A DNA stretch of 64,000 bases from Pseudomonadota bacterium (GTDB lineage Bacteria > Pseudomonadota > Alphaproteobacteria > Sphingomonadales > Sphingomonadaceae). The DNA lies in NCBI GenBank assembly GCA_023423655.1, contig JAFAFE010000006.1:186001-250000 (forward strand). The letters run 5' to 3'. A program made the position numbers and the translations under genes. Shown here in pieces: positions 9,254 to 17,932 of the stretch (position 1 is its first letter; the number at the start of each line of letters is the position of its first letter). The notes beneath the pieces were generated by a model. The model saw only the letters and a program-made list of their open reading frames with translations. It was not told where the DNA came from and made no database searches.

Positions 9254-9609
9254 CGCACAAAAAAATGTCAAATTTTGAGGGTTGGTTTTGATAATTTTCG
9301 AAATGTTCCGTTTCACCCCATCACAGCAACAATTCTATTTTTCCTGTGGAGTTATTTATTTGCTCGACCAAGTTGGCGATATCTAAGGTAACTAGGCTGC
9401 GTGGACAAACTTGAGCCAGTATCTGGCACACCGGTGTAGCGATGGTGCAGTGTGTGAGGGACCTTTTGAGGAAATGATGGAGGTCGCAGGACGCTATATT
9501 CTCTCGGTTTAGCGATAATGATCCACATCAATACGAATTCATAGGAACAAGCCGGTTAACCATTTGTAGGTTTCATGAAGGGGAATAAAGGAGACTTGTC
9601 ATTGACAAG
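9254..9609. other. Intergenic interval without recognised gene
   Basis: About 355 AT-richer bases upstream of the radical-SAM operon. Apart from the LexA box at its left edge and GGAG at 9590-9593 ahead of the small ORF, I find no gene, RNA or repeat. It should contain the promoters for both flanking units, but no convincing -35/-10 pair stood out. Confidence 0.5.
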
Positions 9610-9738
9610 ATGAATAACCATAACGACCCCAAACATCCTGACCACAATAAGGATGCTCAGAAAGGCGGCAAGACTGATCCAAGCCGCAATCCTGATGGGA
9701 CCCCAAAGGATGGCAGTAAAGGGGGACAACACCGCTAA
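9610..9738 (+). CDS. Small hydrophilic protein, 42 residues, unknown function
   Basis: The ORF begins MNNHNDPKHPDHNKDAQKGG and ends DGSKGGQHR. It is almost wholly Asn/Asp/Lys/Gly/His/Pro, with no hydrophobic core, so it is probably disordered. GGAG lies about 14-17 bases before the ATG; the spacing would be better for an in-frame ATT at 9601, so the exact start is open. A hairpin followed by a T-run begins 22 bp after the stop, which supports a real transcription unit. It lies between the SOS operon and recombinase remnants. I do not recognise a characterised family; similar short hydrophilic ORFs are common in alphaproteobacteria. Confidence 0.55.
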   Translation: MNNHNDPKHPDHNKDAQKGGKTDPSRNPDGTPKDGSKGGQHR

Positions 9739-9760
9739 ATTGTCAGACACGAAACAAAAT

Positions 9761-9786
9761 GGGCGGTCGAAAGGCCGCCTTTTTTG
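9761..9786 (+). terminator. Rho-independent terminator after the small ORF
   Basis: The stem GGCGGTC pairs with GGCCGCC (one G-T pair) around a GAAA tetraloop, followed by TTTTTT. It lies 22 bp downstream of the stop of the 42-residue ORF and reads in the same direction. Confidence 0.8.
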
Positions 9787-9991
9787 AGAGCTTCGTACTT
9801 GTCCAAGCGTGAAAGATCGGGCCATTCGATGATGAAACTTACGCTGTTTTAAGTGGGGATACCAAGAAGATTTAGCTGAAAGTGGCCGTCGCATTTGGGG
9901 TCTCAGTTTACGCGATCGCGCACGGACCTCGCACCAACGCACAAGCTCGCCGCACACGCTGACCTAGTACGTCCGGAAGCGTCAATCGCAC

Positions 9992-10500
9992 CTACTTTCT
10001 GATAGTTTTTTTGCCATAAGAGATCCGTTCCCCAAGATGATCGGCGGAGTGCCCCTCACTGATTCTGATGGATACTTTATCCGCGAAGACCGTCTGTTCC
10101 TGCTTCCATTGATCGTCCGTGACGATGGCGCGCCGGGCTGGCCCTCATGCAACACACCCTTGTGGCGCTCCCTACCGAGATAGATCGGGTTCTGCAGCAG
10201 CTGCGCCAGCGGGCGGCGCGTGAACGCGATACCGCCGACGAAACGACCATCTTAATAGGCTCGCGCTTTGGTGCGGATGCTCAGTCCATCAAGCTCTCCT
10301 ACCAGCGCGGCGAGAGACCTGAGTGTCGCGTAACGATCGAAGATCAGCCTAACCGGCTGTGCTTCGCTCTCGCTGATGACCAGCTTGCTGTCGGCAAGGT
10401 GATAGCCGATGGGAACCGGTCCCCCTGCATTCCCGGCCTGTTGTTGCCGCCTGAACGAACGGCGCTTTCAGGAAGCTCCGATCGCGCATCGAACGATGTT
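9992..10500 (-). pseudogene. Serine recombinase (large resolvase family) C-terminal remnant
   Basis: Reading leftwards from about 10500, one frame gives GGPVPIGYHLADSKLVISES, then RLIFDRYATLRSLAALVGEL and DGLSIRTKARAY. A TAA at 10252-10254 follows, then DGRFVGGIAFTRRPLAQLLQ and NPIYLGRERHKGVLHEGQ. Near 10140 the homology moves to another frame (RRAIVTDDQWKQEQTVFADK) and stops at 9992. These are the 'Recombinase' and zinc-ribbon-proximal segments of large serine recombinases. A further stop occurs upstream (IGAS, stop, KRRS). The catalytic resolvase domain with its nucleophilic Ser is not found. Multiple lesions make it a pseudogene and a trace of a past mobile element. Confidence 0.8.
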
Positions 10501-10607
10501 ATTAGGGGCAAAACGGACACGGATTATACAAGCGCCGAAGTTAGGCCGTGAGATTTGTTAGTACGAAAAGCACCTGATCGGAAAAACAATGAAGGAATGG
10601 ATAAGCG

Positions 10608-11397
10608 TCATGGCTTTATCCTCCCTTCACAATATTCGGCCCAGTCCTGCATCAGGATACGACGCTTCTCGAGGAGATTGCTGCGCCGGTAGGCGGCCTC
10701 GGTCTTGTTGGCGATGCCATGGGCAAGCGCGGCTTCCGCAACATCGCTGGGATGGTTGGTCTCCTCGCTCACCCAATCCCGAAAGGCGGAACGGAACCCA
10801 TGCAGCGTATAAGGCTCATTCATCTGCTTCATGACTTTGGTGAGGGTCATATCCGATAAAGGCTGTAGGTTGCGGATACCGGGGAAGAGGATCGGTCCAT
10901 GACCCAAGCGAAGCTCGGCACAGCGTTCGATAATCTGCCGCGTCCTTGGGGTGAGCGGTGCCACATGCTCGCGATGTGCCTTCATCCGCTCTTTGGGGAG
11001 CGTCCACAGGTTGGTCTCCAGATCGACCTCGTCCCATGTCGCCCCGCGTACCTCGCCCGAGCGCGCGGCGGTGAGGATCACAAACTCCAACGCCAAGCGG
11101 CTAAAGCTCTCCTTCTCGCGTAGCTTCACAAGGAAGGCCGCCACCCTGTCATAAGGCATGGCTGCAAAATGGCGGTCCTTCTTGGGTTGTTTGGGAAGGC
11201 CTTTCGTGATCGCGCGCATCGGCGCTTCACTCTGGCGATAGCCCGAGGCGTAGGCCGCGGCGATATCCGTCTTTTTGGACGCGGCACAGCCAGCTTCTGC
11301 GGCTGGCCGACTGCACCACCAGATAGAGCCCGTCCCCATCGCCATAGCGACCGGGCCGTGTTGCGGCTTTAACCGTGCTTGCTGACAGCTTACCCAT
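10608..11397 (-). pseudogene. int: Tyrosine integrase, internally deleted and frame-broken
   Basis: The N-terminal DUF4102 domain starts at ATG 11397 (GGAG eight bases upstream) and reads MGKLSASTVKAATRPGRYGD, then SRRSWLCRVQKDG. Near 11240-11260 it runs into another frame. The catalytic domain is open in a second frame down to 10608: LTAARSGEVRGATWDEVDLE with the first Arg, TLHGFRSAFRDW with His-x-x-Arg, then AHGIANKTEAAYRRSNLLEK with the His and the Tyr nucleophile. The core-binding domain that normally joins the two (about 100-150 residues) is missing, so a deletion fused them out of frame. It lies about 145 bp from the 3' end of tRNA-Ser, the classic place for a P4-type island integrase. 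Confidence 0.85.
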
Positions 11398-11542
11398 CCC
11401 GTATTCTCCCACATATATCCCCTCATTTACACCCAGATGGCTCTGGACATTGAGAGATCGCATGGGACCCGAATCACCCCCGAAAGTGACGCTTTTGCAA
11501 CACTTTACGCGGACTACTCAGGAGCGATGGGGAACAGGAAAT

Positions 11543-11634
11543 TGGCGGAGACGGAGGGATTCGAACCCTCGGTAGCCCCTTAAGGCTACGACGGTTTAGC
11601 AAACCGCTGGTTTCAGCCACTCACCCACGTCTCC
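11543..11634 (-). tRNA. tRNA-Ser (anticodon GCT)
   Basis: A 92-nt class II tRNA on the minus strand. Acceptor arm GGAGACG pairs with CGTCTCC, followed by discriminator G and an encoded CCA (11543-11545). The anticodon arm is CGGTTTGCTAAACCG with anticodon GCT, there is a long variable arm, and the T arm reads GAGGGTTCGAATCCCTC. The broken integrase lies beyond its 3' end, so this end is the likely island attachment site. I did not find a second copy of the 3' end within the window. Confidence 0.97.
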
Positions 11635-11853
11635 GCACTTGTGGCTGGGCGGGGCTATAACCAGACCGTAGCACAACCGCAACAGCATATTGTGATAATC
11701 GTAAAAAGCCGCGCGCAGGCCTCGTAAAAGCGCGCTCTGGCCGTGTTTCGACTCGGTTGGGCGCAAATTGGATTCGGGTCATCGCCGGTTCATTGCGCTT
11801 GCGCGACAATGATTCATCGTGGTAAATAAACGCTTGAGCCGGGGTATAATGCT

Positions 11854-12756
11854 ATGTTGAAATTATGGAGCGTCCATAAAATTTCAGGTCGTAAAGTGGC
11901 GACCTGGATAGTGAGCGGGGCCGCAGCCGCCGCGCTTATGACCACAGGCGCAACTGCGCAAATCACCACGGTTGATCCGAACACGGTGCTGGACGCTGAT
12001 CTGGACGGTCCCAAGCCGCCCGCCGATGCGCCTGCAGACTATCTGCCGCCATCTGCGACCACGCCACCAGCCTCCTCCCCGAACAGCAGCAATTCGGCGA
12101 TTGACCCCAATAGCGACCTCATCACCAACAATGTCGTCTATGACGATCCTGCCCCCCAAAACACACCGCAGACGGTTGCGGGTGACAGCGGCACGGCGAC
12201 ACCCGCTCCGGTCAACCAGACCGCCGCGCAGGCCGATGGCAATATCCCCGCAACGCTCCCCACATCGGGGTCGCAAACCTATCAGAAGGATGACCTCATC
12301 GGCGCGGCTGAAGGTGTATTCGGCAAGGGCGCGCAAGGGCTTGCGCAAATGATCCAGGATCTGCTCGCCAAGCAGGGCGAACCCAATGGCTATATTGTCG
12401 GGCGCGAAGCGTCGGGCGCGCTGGTGCTGGGCCTGCGCTATGGGTCGGGCCGCCTCTACCACAAGGTTGAAGGCGAGCGCGAGGTCTATTGGACTGGCCC
12501 GTCGGTCGGGTTCGACACGGGCGGCAATGCCTCGCGCACCTTTGTGCTGGTCTATAATCTTTACGACACGCAGGAACTCTACAAGCGTTTCCCCGCGGGC
12601 GAAGGCAATGCCTATCTCGTCGGCGGTTTGACGGCCAGCTATATGCGCAGCGGCGATGTCGTGCTGATCCCCATTCGCATGGGCGTAGGGATGCGCCTTG
12701 GCGTCAATGCGGGCTATATGAAATTCACCGAAAAGCGTAAATGGCTGCCCTTCTGA
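11854..12756 (+). CDS. eipA: DUF1134 / EipA-family periplasmic protein
   Basis: A 300-residue exported protein. The N-terminus has basic residues, then a hydrophobic stretch (VSGAAAAALMTTGATAQ) consistent with a signal peptide. Residues about 35-145 are a Pro/Ala/Thr-rich linker. The C-terminal 160 residues are a DUF1134 domain: REASGALVLGLRYGSGRLYH, YWTGPSVGFDTGGNASRTF, NAYLVGGLTASY and IRMGVGMRLGVNAGYMKFT. In Brucella the family member EipA is needed for cell-envelope integrity; the same role is inferred here. A perfect TATAAT lies at 11845-11850, only three bases before the ATG, so either the transcript is leaderless or the true start is a downstream GTG near 11896. A strong terminator follows. 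Confidence 0.85.
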   Translation: MLKLWSVHKISGRKVATWIVSGAAAAALMTTGATAQITTVDPNTVLDADLDGPKPPADAPADYLPPSATTPPASSPNSSNSAIDPNSDLITNNVVYDDPAPQNTPQTVAGDSGTATPAPVNQTAAQADGNIPATLPTSGSQTYQKDDLIGAAEGVFGKGAQGLAQMIQDLLAKQGEPNGYIVGREASGALVLGLRYGSGRLYHKVEGEREVYWTGPSVGFDTGGNASRTFVLVYNLYDTQELYKRFPAGEGNAYLVGGLTASYMRSGDVVLIPIRMGVGMRLGVNAGYMKFTEKRKWLPF

Positions 12757-12824
12757 CGCGGGGGACAGAAAGCGGCGCCCAAAACCCTTGCGTAAAAAGG
12801 GGGGAAAGAGGGGCAAAACTTGAT

Positions 12825-12854
12825 AAAGCGGGCATCGAGGAGGCCCGCTTTTTT
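12825..12854 (+). terminator. Rho-independent terminator of eipA
   Basis: The stem GCGGGC/GCCCGC is extended by A-T pairs around a short loop and followed by TTTTTT, about 70 bp after the eipA stop. The A-rich left arm lets it also serve the convergent apt transcript. Confidence 0.8.
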
Positions 12855-12907
12855 ATTGGGTGTAAAACGCGGACGTTCGCACCGAATGGGCCACCTGTTT
12901 GTTTCGC

Positions 12908-13468
12908 TCAATCGCCTTCAAAATCGATGAGGGTTTCGGCGCGTAATCCTGCGGCGGCGAGTTTACGTGCGCCGCCCAAGTCGGGCAAGTCTATGACGAA
13001 CAAGGCCGCTGCGGGGATGACGCCTGCCTGACGCATCAGGTCGGCGGTGGCAAGGATGGTGCCGCCGGTTGCGAGCAGGTCATCGACCAGCACCACGCGG
13101 CTCCCTGCCGCCAGCGCGCCTTCGTGCATTTCAAGGCGATCGACGCCATATTCCAGCTCATAGTCCGCGCCGATAGTGACGCCGGGGAGCTTTCCGGCCT
13201 TGCGCACGGGGACGACACCCAAGCCCATTTCATAGGCCATCGCCGCGCCGAACAGGAAGCCGCGCGCTTCAACCGCGACAATCGCGTCGGGCGCATAGGG
13301 CCGCGCGCGGGCAACCAATTGGCGCACCGCTTCGGCAAAGCCTGCCCCGTCGGCAATCAAGGTGGTGATGTCGCGGAACTGGACACCGGCTTTAGGAAAA
13401 TCGGGGATGGTCCGCACCAGCGAACGCAGCAGCGCCGCCCCTTCCGCACCATCTCTTCCTTCAGCCAT
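12908..13468 (-). CDS. apt: Adenine phosphoribosyltransferase
   Basis: A purine-salvage enzyme that converts adenine and PRPP to AMP plus pyrophosphate. With the ATG at 13468 it is 186 residues, close to the family's normal length. Its segments are LVRTIPDFPKAGVQFRDITT, VEARGFLFGAAMAYEMG and the PRPP-binding loop RVVLVDDLLATGGT. An in-frame ATG at 13534 would add 22 residues, but these would be encoded by the hairpin that terminates the bc1 operon, so the shorter form is preferred. It is separated from petC by that terminator and probably has its own promoter. Confidence 0.93.
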   Translation of the reverse strand: MAEGRDGAEGAALLRSLVRTIPDFPKAGVQFRDITTLIADGAGFAEAVRQLVARARPYAPDAIVAVEARGFLFGAAMAYEMGLGVVPVRKAGKLPGVTIGADYELEYGVDRLEMHEGALAAGSRVVLVDDLLATGGTILATADLMRQAGVIPAAALFVIDLPDLGGARKLAAAGLRAETLIDFEGD

Positions 13469-13475
13469 TTCGTCC

Positions 13476-13515
13476 AAAAAGAGAGGGCCGCGACTTTCGC
13501 CACGGCCCCCTTTTT
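13476..13515. terminator. Terminator after the bc1 operon
   Basis: On the minus strand, GGGGGCCG and CGGCCCTC flank TGGCGAAAGTCG and are followed by a T-run (AAAAA at 13476-13480 on the + strand). A T-run on the other side makes it potentially bidirectional. It lies between petC and apt, where a bc1 terminator would be expected. Confidence 0.7.
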
Positions 13516-13555
13516 GTGTTGCTTCATCCGTCATCGGACAGGCTCTTGGCGAAGC

Positions 13556-14377
13556 TTAATGCTTCACGCCCGCCCAGATGTTGCGATAGGACAGATAGGC
13601 CAGAACCGTTGCGAACAGCAGGAAGCCAAGCACGGCCCAACCGGTCTGGTGGCGCTTTTCCAGATTGGGCTCGGCGGCCCATACGAGAAATGCGGTCACG
13701 TCCTTGGCCATCTGGTCGACGGTCGCAGGCGGATTGCCTTCGCCGTAGGTCACCTGACCATCGGAGGTCAGCGGCGGCGCCATCGCAAGGTTGAGGTTTG
13801 CGAAATAGGGGTTGTAGTGCAGCCCCGTGCCCGGTTGCAATTCCTTCGGCAGATTGGCCGGCGGGTTCTGGTAACCGGTCAACAGCGAATAAATATAAGC
13901 AGGGCCGCCTTCGCGCGCCTTGGCGATGAGCGAAAGGTCGGGCGGAAGCGCATTATTATTGGCTGCGCGCGCGGCCACTTCGTTCGGATAGGGCGAAGGG
14001 ATGCGGTCGGTCGGCAGGCCGGGGCGCGTTGCCGCTTCACCGGTGTCCGGATTGACCGACGGCACTTCATGCGACCATTCCTTGGCGATGGTCTTTACCT
14101 GACCTTCGTCATAGCCGATTTCGGCCAAATTGCGGAAGCTCAGCAAATTGGCCGAGTGACAGGCCGAGCAGACTTCCTTGTAAACCGCAAAACCGCGCTG
14201 GAGTTGCTGACGGTCAAACTTGCCGAACGGACCGTCGCTCGCCAGTTTGAGCGCCTTGGGATGCTTATGGAAGTCAAGCATCGCATTATGTTCCGCCGCT
14301 TCGCGCGGCATGAGGAACGCGATGGTAAGGGCGGCCACAAAGACTAGCCCTACCAGAAAAGCAAGAGGACGAACCAT
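13556..14377 (-). CDS. petC: Cytochrome c1 of the bc1 complex
   Basis: A 273-residue membrane-anchored c-type cytochrome that carries electrons from the Rieske protein to soluble cytochrome c. It has an N-terminal hydrophobic segment (PLAFLVGLVFVAALTIAFLM), the haem-binding motif CSACHS, an axial-Met candidate region near the C-terminus (NLAMAPPL), and a C-terminal membrane anchor (GWAVLGFLLFATVLAYLSY) that keeps the haem domain in the periplasm. It is the third gene of petA-petB-petC, 23 bp after petB. Confidence 0.95.
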   Translation of the reverse strand: MVRPLAFLVGLVFVAALTIAFLMPREAAEHNAMLDFHKHPKALKLASDGPFGKFDRQQLQRGFAVYKEVCSACHSANLLSFRNLAEIGYDEGQVKTIAKEWSHEVPSVNPDTGEAATRPGLPTDRIPSPYPNEVAARAANNNALPPDLSLIAKAREGGPAYIYSLLTGYQNPPANLPKELQPGTGLHYNPYFANLNLAMAPPLTSDGQVTYGEGNPPATVDQMAKDVTAFLVWAAEPNLEKRHQTGWAVLGFLLFATVLAYLSYRNIWAGVKH

Positions 14378-14400
14378 GGTGTTTCTCAGCTCCCGTGCGT

Positions 14401-15690
14401 TCAGGCTTTGGCAGCGGCGGGGGCCGCTTCGGTTTCGGTTTCTTTACCCAGCACCGCTTCGGTAATCGAATTGGGCAAAGGCAGCGGCTTTTCGATCCGC
14501 GAAATGATCGGCATGATGATCAGGAAGTGCGCGAAATAATAAGCTGCCGCGAACTGGCTGATACGCACCCAAGGCTCTTCCGCCGGTTTCACACCGCACA
14601 GGCCGAGGATCAGGACGTCAGCGACGAGGATCCAGAAGAACATGCGATAGAGCGGACGATATTTGGCCGACTTGACCGGCGAGCTATCGAGCCAGGGCAG
14701 GAAGAACAGCAAGGCGATTGCCGCAAACATCGCAACCACGCCCCACAGCTTCGCCGGAATCCACAGGAAATTCACGGTGAACGCACGCAGGATCGCGTAG
14801 AAGGGCCAGAAATACCATTCCGGGACGATATGCGCGGGCGTCGAAAGCGGGTTGGCCGCGATATAGTTATCGGGGTGGCCCATTGCGTTCGGCGCGAAGA
14901 AAACCATCGCGGCAAAGAAGATCATGAACACGCCCAGTCCGAAACCGTCCTTCGCCGTATAATAGGGATGGAACGGAACCGTATCCGACGGCTTTTTGAC
15001 TTCAACGCCCGTCGGGTTGTTCGAACCCGGAATATGCAGCGCCCAGATGTGGAGAACCACAACCGCGACAATCACGAACGGCAACAGATAGTGCAGCGAG
15101 AAGAAGCGATTGAGCGCGGCATTATCCGGCGCAAATCCGCCGAGCAGCCATTGGCGCAGCGGCTCGCCCACAACCGGAATGGCCGAGAAGAAGCCGGTAA
15201 TCACCTGTGCACCCCAGAAGCTCATCTGGCCCCACGGCAGGACATAGCCCATGAACGCGGTTGCCATCATCAACAGGAAGATGACCACACCGAGCAGCCA
15301 CACCATTTCACGCGGCGCTTTATATGATCCGTAATAAAGCCCACGGAAAATGTGGAGATAGATGACGATGAAGAAGAAGCTCGCGCCATTGGCGTGCGCA
15401 TAACGCAGCAGCCAGCCCGAATTCACATCGCGCATGATATGTTCAACGCTGTTGAACGCCACCAGCGTGTTCGCGCTATAATGCATAGCAAGAATGATGC
15501 CGGTGATAAGCTGGATGGTCAGCGCAACCCCGGCAAGAACGCCGAAGTTCCAGAAATAGTTGAGGTTGCGGGGGACGGGATAACCGCCACCGACTGCATT
15601 ATAGACAAAGCGCGGAAGCGGCAGCTTTTCGTCCAGCCACTTCATGATCGGCATTTGCGGCTGGTACACATTGGCCCAGGGGAAGCTCAT
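14401..15690 (-). CDS. petB: Cytochrome b of the bc1 complex
   Basis: A 429-residue integral membrane subunit carrying the two b haems and both quinone sites. Visible features include the paired His ligands (LAMHYSANTLVAF and YAHANGASFFF on one side, LHIWALHIPGSNNPTG on the other), GYVLPWGQMSFWGAQVITGF, and the quinol-oxidation PEWY motif (HIVPEWYFWPFYAILRA). The C-terminal tail is Ala/Glu-rich and probably disordered. It is the middle gene of the bc1 operon, 12 bp after petA. Confidence 0.97.
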   Translation of the reverse strand: MSFPWANVYQPQMPIMKWLDEKLPLPRFVYNAVGGGYPVPRNLNYFWNFGVLAGVALTIQLITGIILAMHYSANTLVAFNSVEHIMRDVNSGWLLRYAHANGASFFFIVIYLHIFRGLYYGSYKAPREMVWLLGVVIFLLMMATAFMGYVLPWGQMSFWGAQVITGFFSAIPVVGEPLRQWLLGGFAPDNAALNRFFSLHYLLPFVIVAVVVLHIWALHIPGSNNPTGVEVKKPSDTVPFHPYYTAKDGFGLGVFMIFFAAMVFFAPNAMGHPDNYIAANPLSTPAHIVPEWYFWPFYAILRAFTVNFLWIPAKLWGVVAMFAAIALLFFLPWLDSSPVKSAKYRPLYRMFFWILVADVLILGLCGVKPAEEPWVRISQFAAAYYFAHFLIIMPIISRIEKPLPLPNSITEAVLGKETETEAAPAAAKA

Positions 15691-15702
15691 CTCAGTTTCT
15701 CC

Positions 15703-16275
15703 TTAACCGATTTCGACGACAGAGTCGGATTTGAAGGCATAGTCTGGAACGACCAGATTTGTCGGCGCGGGGCCTTTGCGGATACGCGCGGCGGTATCAT
15801 AGTGCGAACCGTGACACGGGCAGAAATAACCGCCATAATCGCCCTTATTCTCACCTTCCGCAGCGCCCAGCGGCACACAACCAAGGTGGGTGCAGACGCC
15901 CAGCGTAATCAGCCAGTTTTCCTTGCCCGGCTTGGTGCGGTCGGCAAGCGTTTGCGGGTCGCGCAAATCGCCTACCGGCACCTTATTGGCTTCGGCAATT
16001 TCGGCCGGGGTCAGGTTACGGATGAAAACAGGCTGCTTGCGCCAGCTCGTCTTGATCGCCTGACCGGCAGCAATCTTGCTGATGTCAACCTCGATCGACG
16101 CTTCGGCGAGAACGTCCGCCGAAGGATTCATCTGATTCACCAGCGGAAATACAACCGCCAGCGCACCGATCCCCGCTGCACTCACGGCAGCGATGTTGAT
16201 GAAGTCGCGACGACGAACGCCGTCTTCCCCTTCTGTCACGGTTTCCGGCGCATTCGGCACTTCTAGCGTAGCCAT
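15703..16275 (-). CDS. petA: Rieske iron-sulfur subunit of the bc1 complex
   Basis: A 190-residue ubiquinol-cytochrome c reductase Rieske protein. The N-terminus has a twin-arginine-like motif (RRRDFINIAAVSAAGIGALA) and an uncleaved transmembrane anchor. The two cluster-binding boxes are CTHLGC and CPCHGSHYD. First gene of the petABC operon. There is no obvious attenuator in the 230 bp between it and the divergent trmL, so that gap must contain both promoters. Confidence 0.97.
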   Translation of the reverse strand: MATLEVPNAPETVTEGEDGVRRRDFINIAAVSAAGIGALAVVFPLVNQMNPSADVLAEASIEVDISKIAAGQAIKTSWRKQPVFIRNLTPAEIAEANKVPVGDLRDPQTLADRTKPGKENWLITLGVCTHLGCVPLGAAEGENKGDYGGYFCPCHGSHYDTAARIRKGPAPTNLVVPDYAFKSDSVVEIG

Positions 16276-16505
16276 TTACCCAAGCCCTTGATTGTTGCTT
16301 TTATGATCGAAACCGCACTTGGAAAGGGCTGGAAAAAACCGGACAGAATCCCTGTTTTCCCGTCTCCCCAAGACGGTCTTTCGACCGGCCTGATAGCCCC
16401 CAAACCTAGCTTTGCCAACAGGCTTTTGACGATTTTATGACCTTTTTTGTGATAAGCGGACGCACCCCCTTCCCACTTGGCCTCCCGGCGCGCTAGAGGG
16501 CGGGG

Positions 16506-16964
16506 ATGGAACTGGCGCTTTATCAACCTGACATTCCGGGCAATGTCGGCGCAATCTTGCGGCTGGGCGCCTGTTTCGGCGTGCCGGTGCATGTCATAGA
16601 ACCGTGCGGTTTCGCCTTTTCCGCGCGGGAAGTCCGCCGCTCCGGCATGGATTATGCGGACAAGGTGACAATCATCCGCCACCCCGATTGGGAGCATTTT
16701 TTAGGCACCACCGGCGAGCGCGGCCAACGGCTTGCACTCCTCACTACGCAAGGCGCAACCCGTTTGCCCGATGTGCGTTTCAAGGGCGACGATGTGCTGT
16801 TATTCGGCTGTGAAAGCAAAGGGGTGCCGCAAATCGTCCATGATGCGGCGACTTTGCGCGTACTGATCCCGATGCGCCCCGGCCTGCGTTCCCTCAATGT
16901 AGCGGTCAGTGCGGGCATCGCGCTGTCCGAAGCTTTACGACAAACCAATGGATTTCCCGCATGA
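16506..16964 (+). CDS. trmL: tRNA (cytidine/uridine(34)-2'-O)-methyltransferase
   Basis: A 152-residue SPOUT-class methyltransferase that methylates the wobble ribose of certain leucine tRNAs using SAM. Family motifs are the N-terminal LALYQPDIPGNVGAILRLGA, the knot-forming GDDVLLFGCESKGVPQ and LNVAVSAGIALSEALRQ. The length is typical. Its stop overlaps the hemF start by four bases (ATGA), so translation is probably coupled. Confidence 0.93.
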   Translation: MELALYQPDIPGNVGAILRLGACFGVPVHVIEPCGFAFSAREVRRSGMDYADKVTIIRHPDWEHFLGTTGERGQRLALLTTQGATRLPDVRFKGDDVLLFGCESKGVPQIVHDAATLRVLIPMRPGLRSLNVAVSAGIALSEALRQTNGFPA

Positions 16965-17893
16965 CCGACAAGAATAAAACCAGCGCCGATATGTCAGAAA
17001 GTACGGACATGGACGCCCATAAGGTCGAAACCAGCTTCGCCCTCGACGCGCAGCAACAGGCCGCCAAGGACTGGTTCGAAGCGTTGCGCACGCGCATCTG
17101 CTGCGCATTTGAAGCGATAGAGGCTGAGGCGGGAAGTGATGCGCGCTTTGACTATCTGGGCTGGAACCGCGAAGGCGAAGGCCTGTCCCCCGGTGCGGGC
17201 GGCGGCGGCATCCGCGGCGTGATGAAGGGTAAAGTCTTTGAAAAAGTCGGCGTCAATGTCTCGACCGTCGGCGGCCAGTTCGCGCCCGAATTTGCGGCCA
17301 CCATCAACGGCGCAGGTGATGATCCCAGCTTCTTTGCCACCGGCATCAGTCTGGTTGCGCATATGGCCAATCCGCATGTGCCAGCGGTGCATATGAACAC
17401 GCGCTTTCTTGTTACCACCAAACGCTGGTTCGGCGGCGGTGCGGATTTGAACCCGCCCATTCCTTATGAAGAAGATACCGCCGCTTTCCATGCGCGGCTA
17501 CGCGCGGCGTGCCAGCCTTATGGGCCGGAAGTCTATGACCGCTATAAAGCCTGGGCGGATGAATATTTCTATATCCCCCACCGCAAGACGCATCGCGGCG
17601 TCGGCGGAATATTCTATGACCATCTGGAAAGCGCCGACCCGGTTCATTTCGACCGCAATTTCGCTTTCACCCGCGATGTCGGCGAGGCCTTTCTCGACAT
17701 TTTTCCCAAGCTGGTGCGGGGCCGCATGAACCAGCCTTGGACCGAAGAAGAAAAACATGCCCAGCGGGTGTGGCGCGGCCGCTATGCCGAATTCAACCTA
17801 GTCTATGACCGTGGCACTTTGTTCGGCCTTAAAACCGGCGGCAATATCGACGCCATCCTGATGAGCCTGCCGCCCGAAACCGTGTGGGAATAA
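16961..17893 (+). CDS. hemF: Oxygen-dependent coproporphyrinogen III oxidase
   Basis: A 310-residue aerobic haem-biosynthesis enzyme that oxidatively decarboxylates coproporphyrinogen III to protoporphyrinogen IX. Conserved blocks are GGGGIRGVMKGKVFEKVGVN, NPHVPAVHMNTRFLVTTKRW, WFGGGADLNPPIPYEEDT, YFYIPHRKTHRGVGGIFYDH and the C-terminal YDRGTLFGLKTGGNIDAILM. The first 25 or so residues are extra and polar relative to the E. coli enzyme, but the ATG overlapping the trmL stop supports this start. Followed by a clear terminator. Confidence 0.97.
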   Translation: MTDKNKTSADMSESTDMDAHKVETSFALDAQQQAAKDWFEALRTRICCAFEAIEAEAGSDARFDYLGWNREGEGLSPGAGGGGIRGVMKGKVFEKVGVNVSTVGGQFAPEFAATINGAGDDPSFFATGISLVAHMANPHVPAVHMNTRFLVTTKRWFGGGADLNPPIPYEEDTAAFHARLRAACQPYGPEVYDRYKAWADEYFYIPHRKTHRGVGGIFYDHLESADPVHFDRNFAFTRDVGEAFLDIFPKLVRGRMNQPWTEEEKHAQRVWRGRYAEFNLVYDRGTLFGLKTGGNIDAILMSLPPETVWE

Positions 17894-17932
17894 GGCGGAC
17901 GGCTCCCCTGCCCCTGCCTTTCGCCACCCCAT

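Noticed and set aside
9556..9957. 133-codon open frame on the minus strand
   Set aside because: It runs through the small ORF's terminator on the other strand and has no motif; the + strand ORF plus terminator is the better reading.
10147..10551. 134-codon open frame on the + strand
   Set aside because: It is antisense to the recognisable serine-recombinase remnant, which explains the region better.
11884..12816. 310-codon open frame antisense to eipA
   Set aside because: The + strand encodes a clear DUF1134 protein with a terminator; the antisense product is Arg-rich and without motifs.
13469..13534. N-terminal extension of apt by 22 residues
   Set aside because: The stretch forms the terminator hairpin of the bc1 operon, and the shorter protein has the family's normal length.
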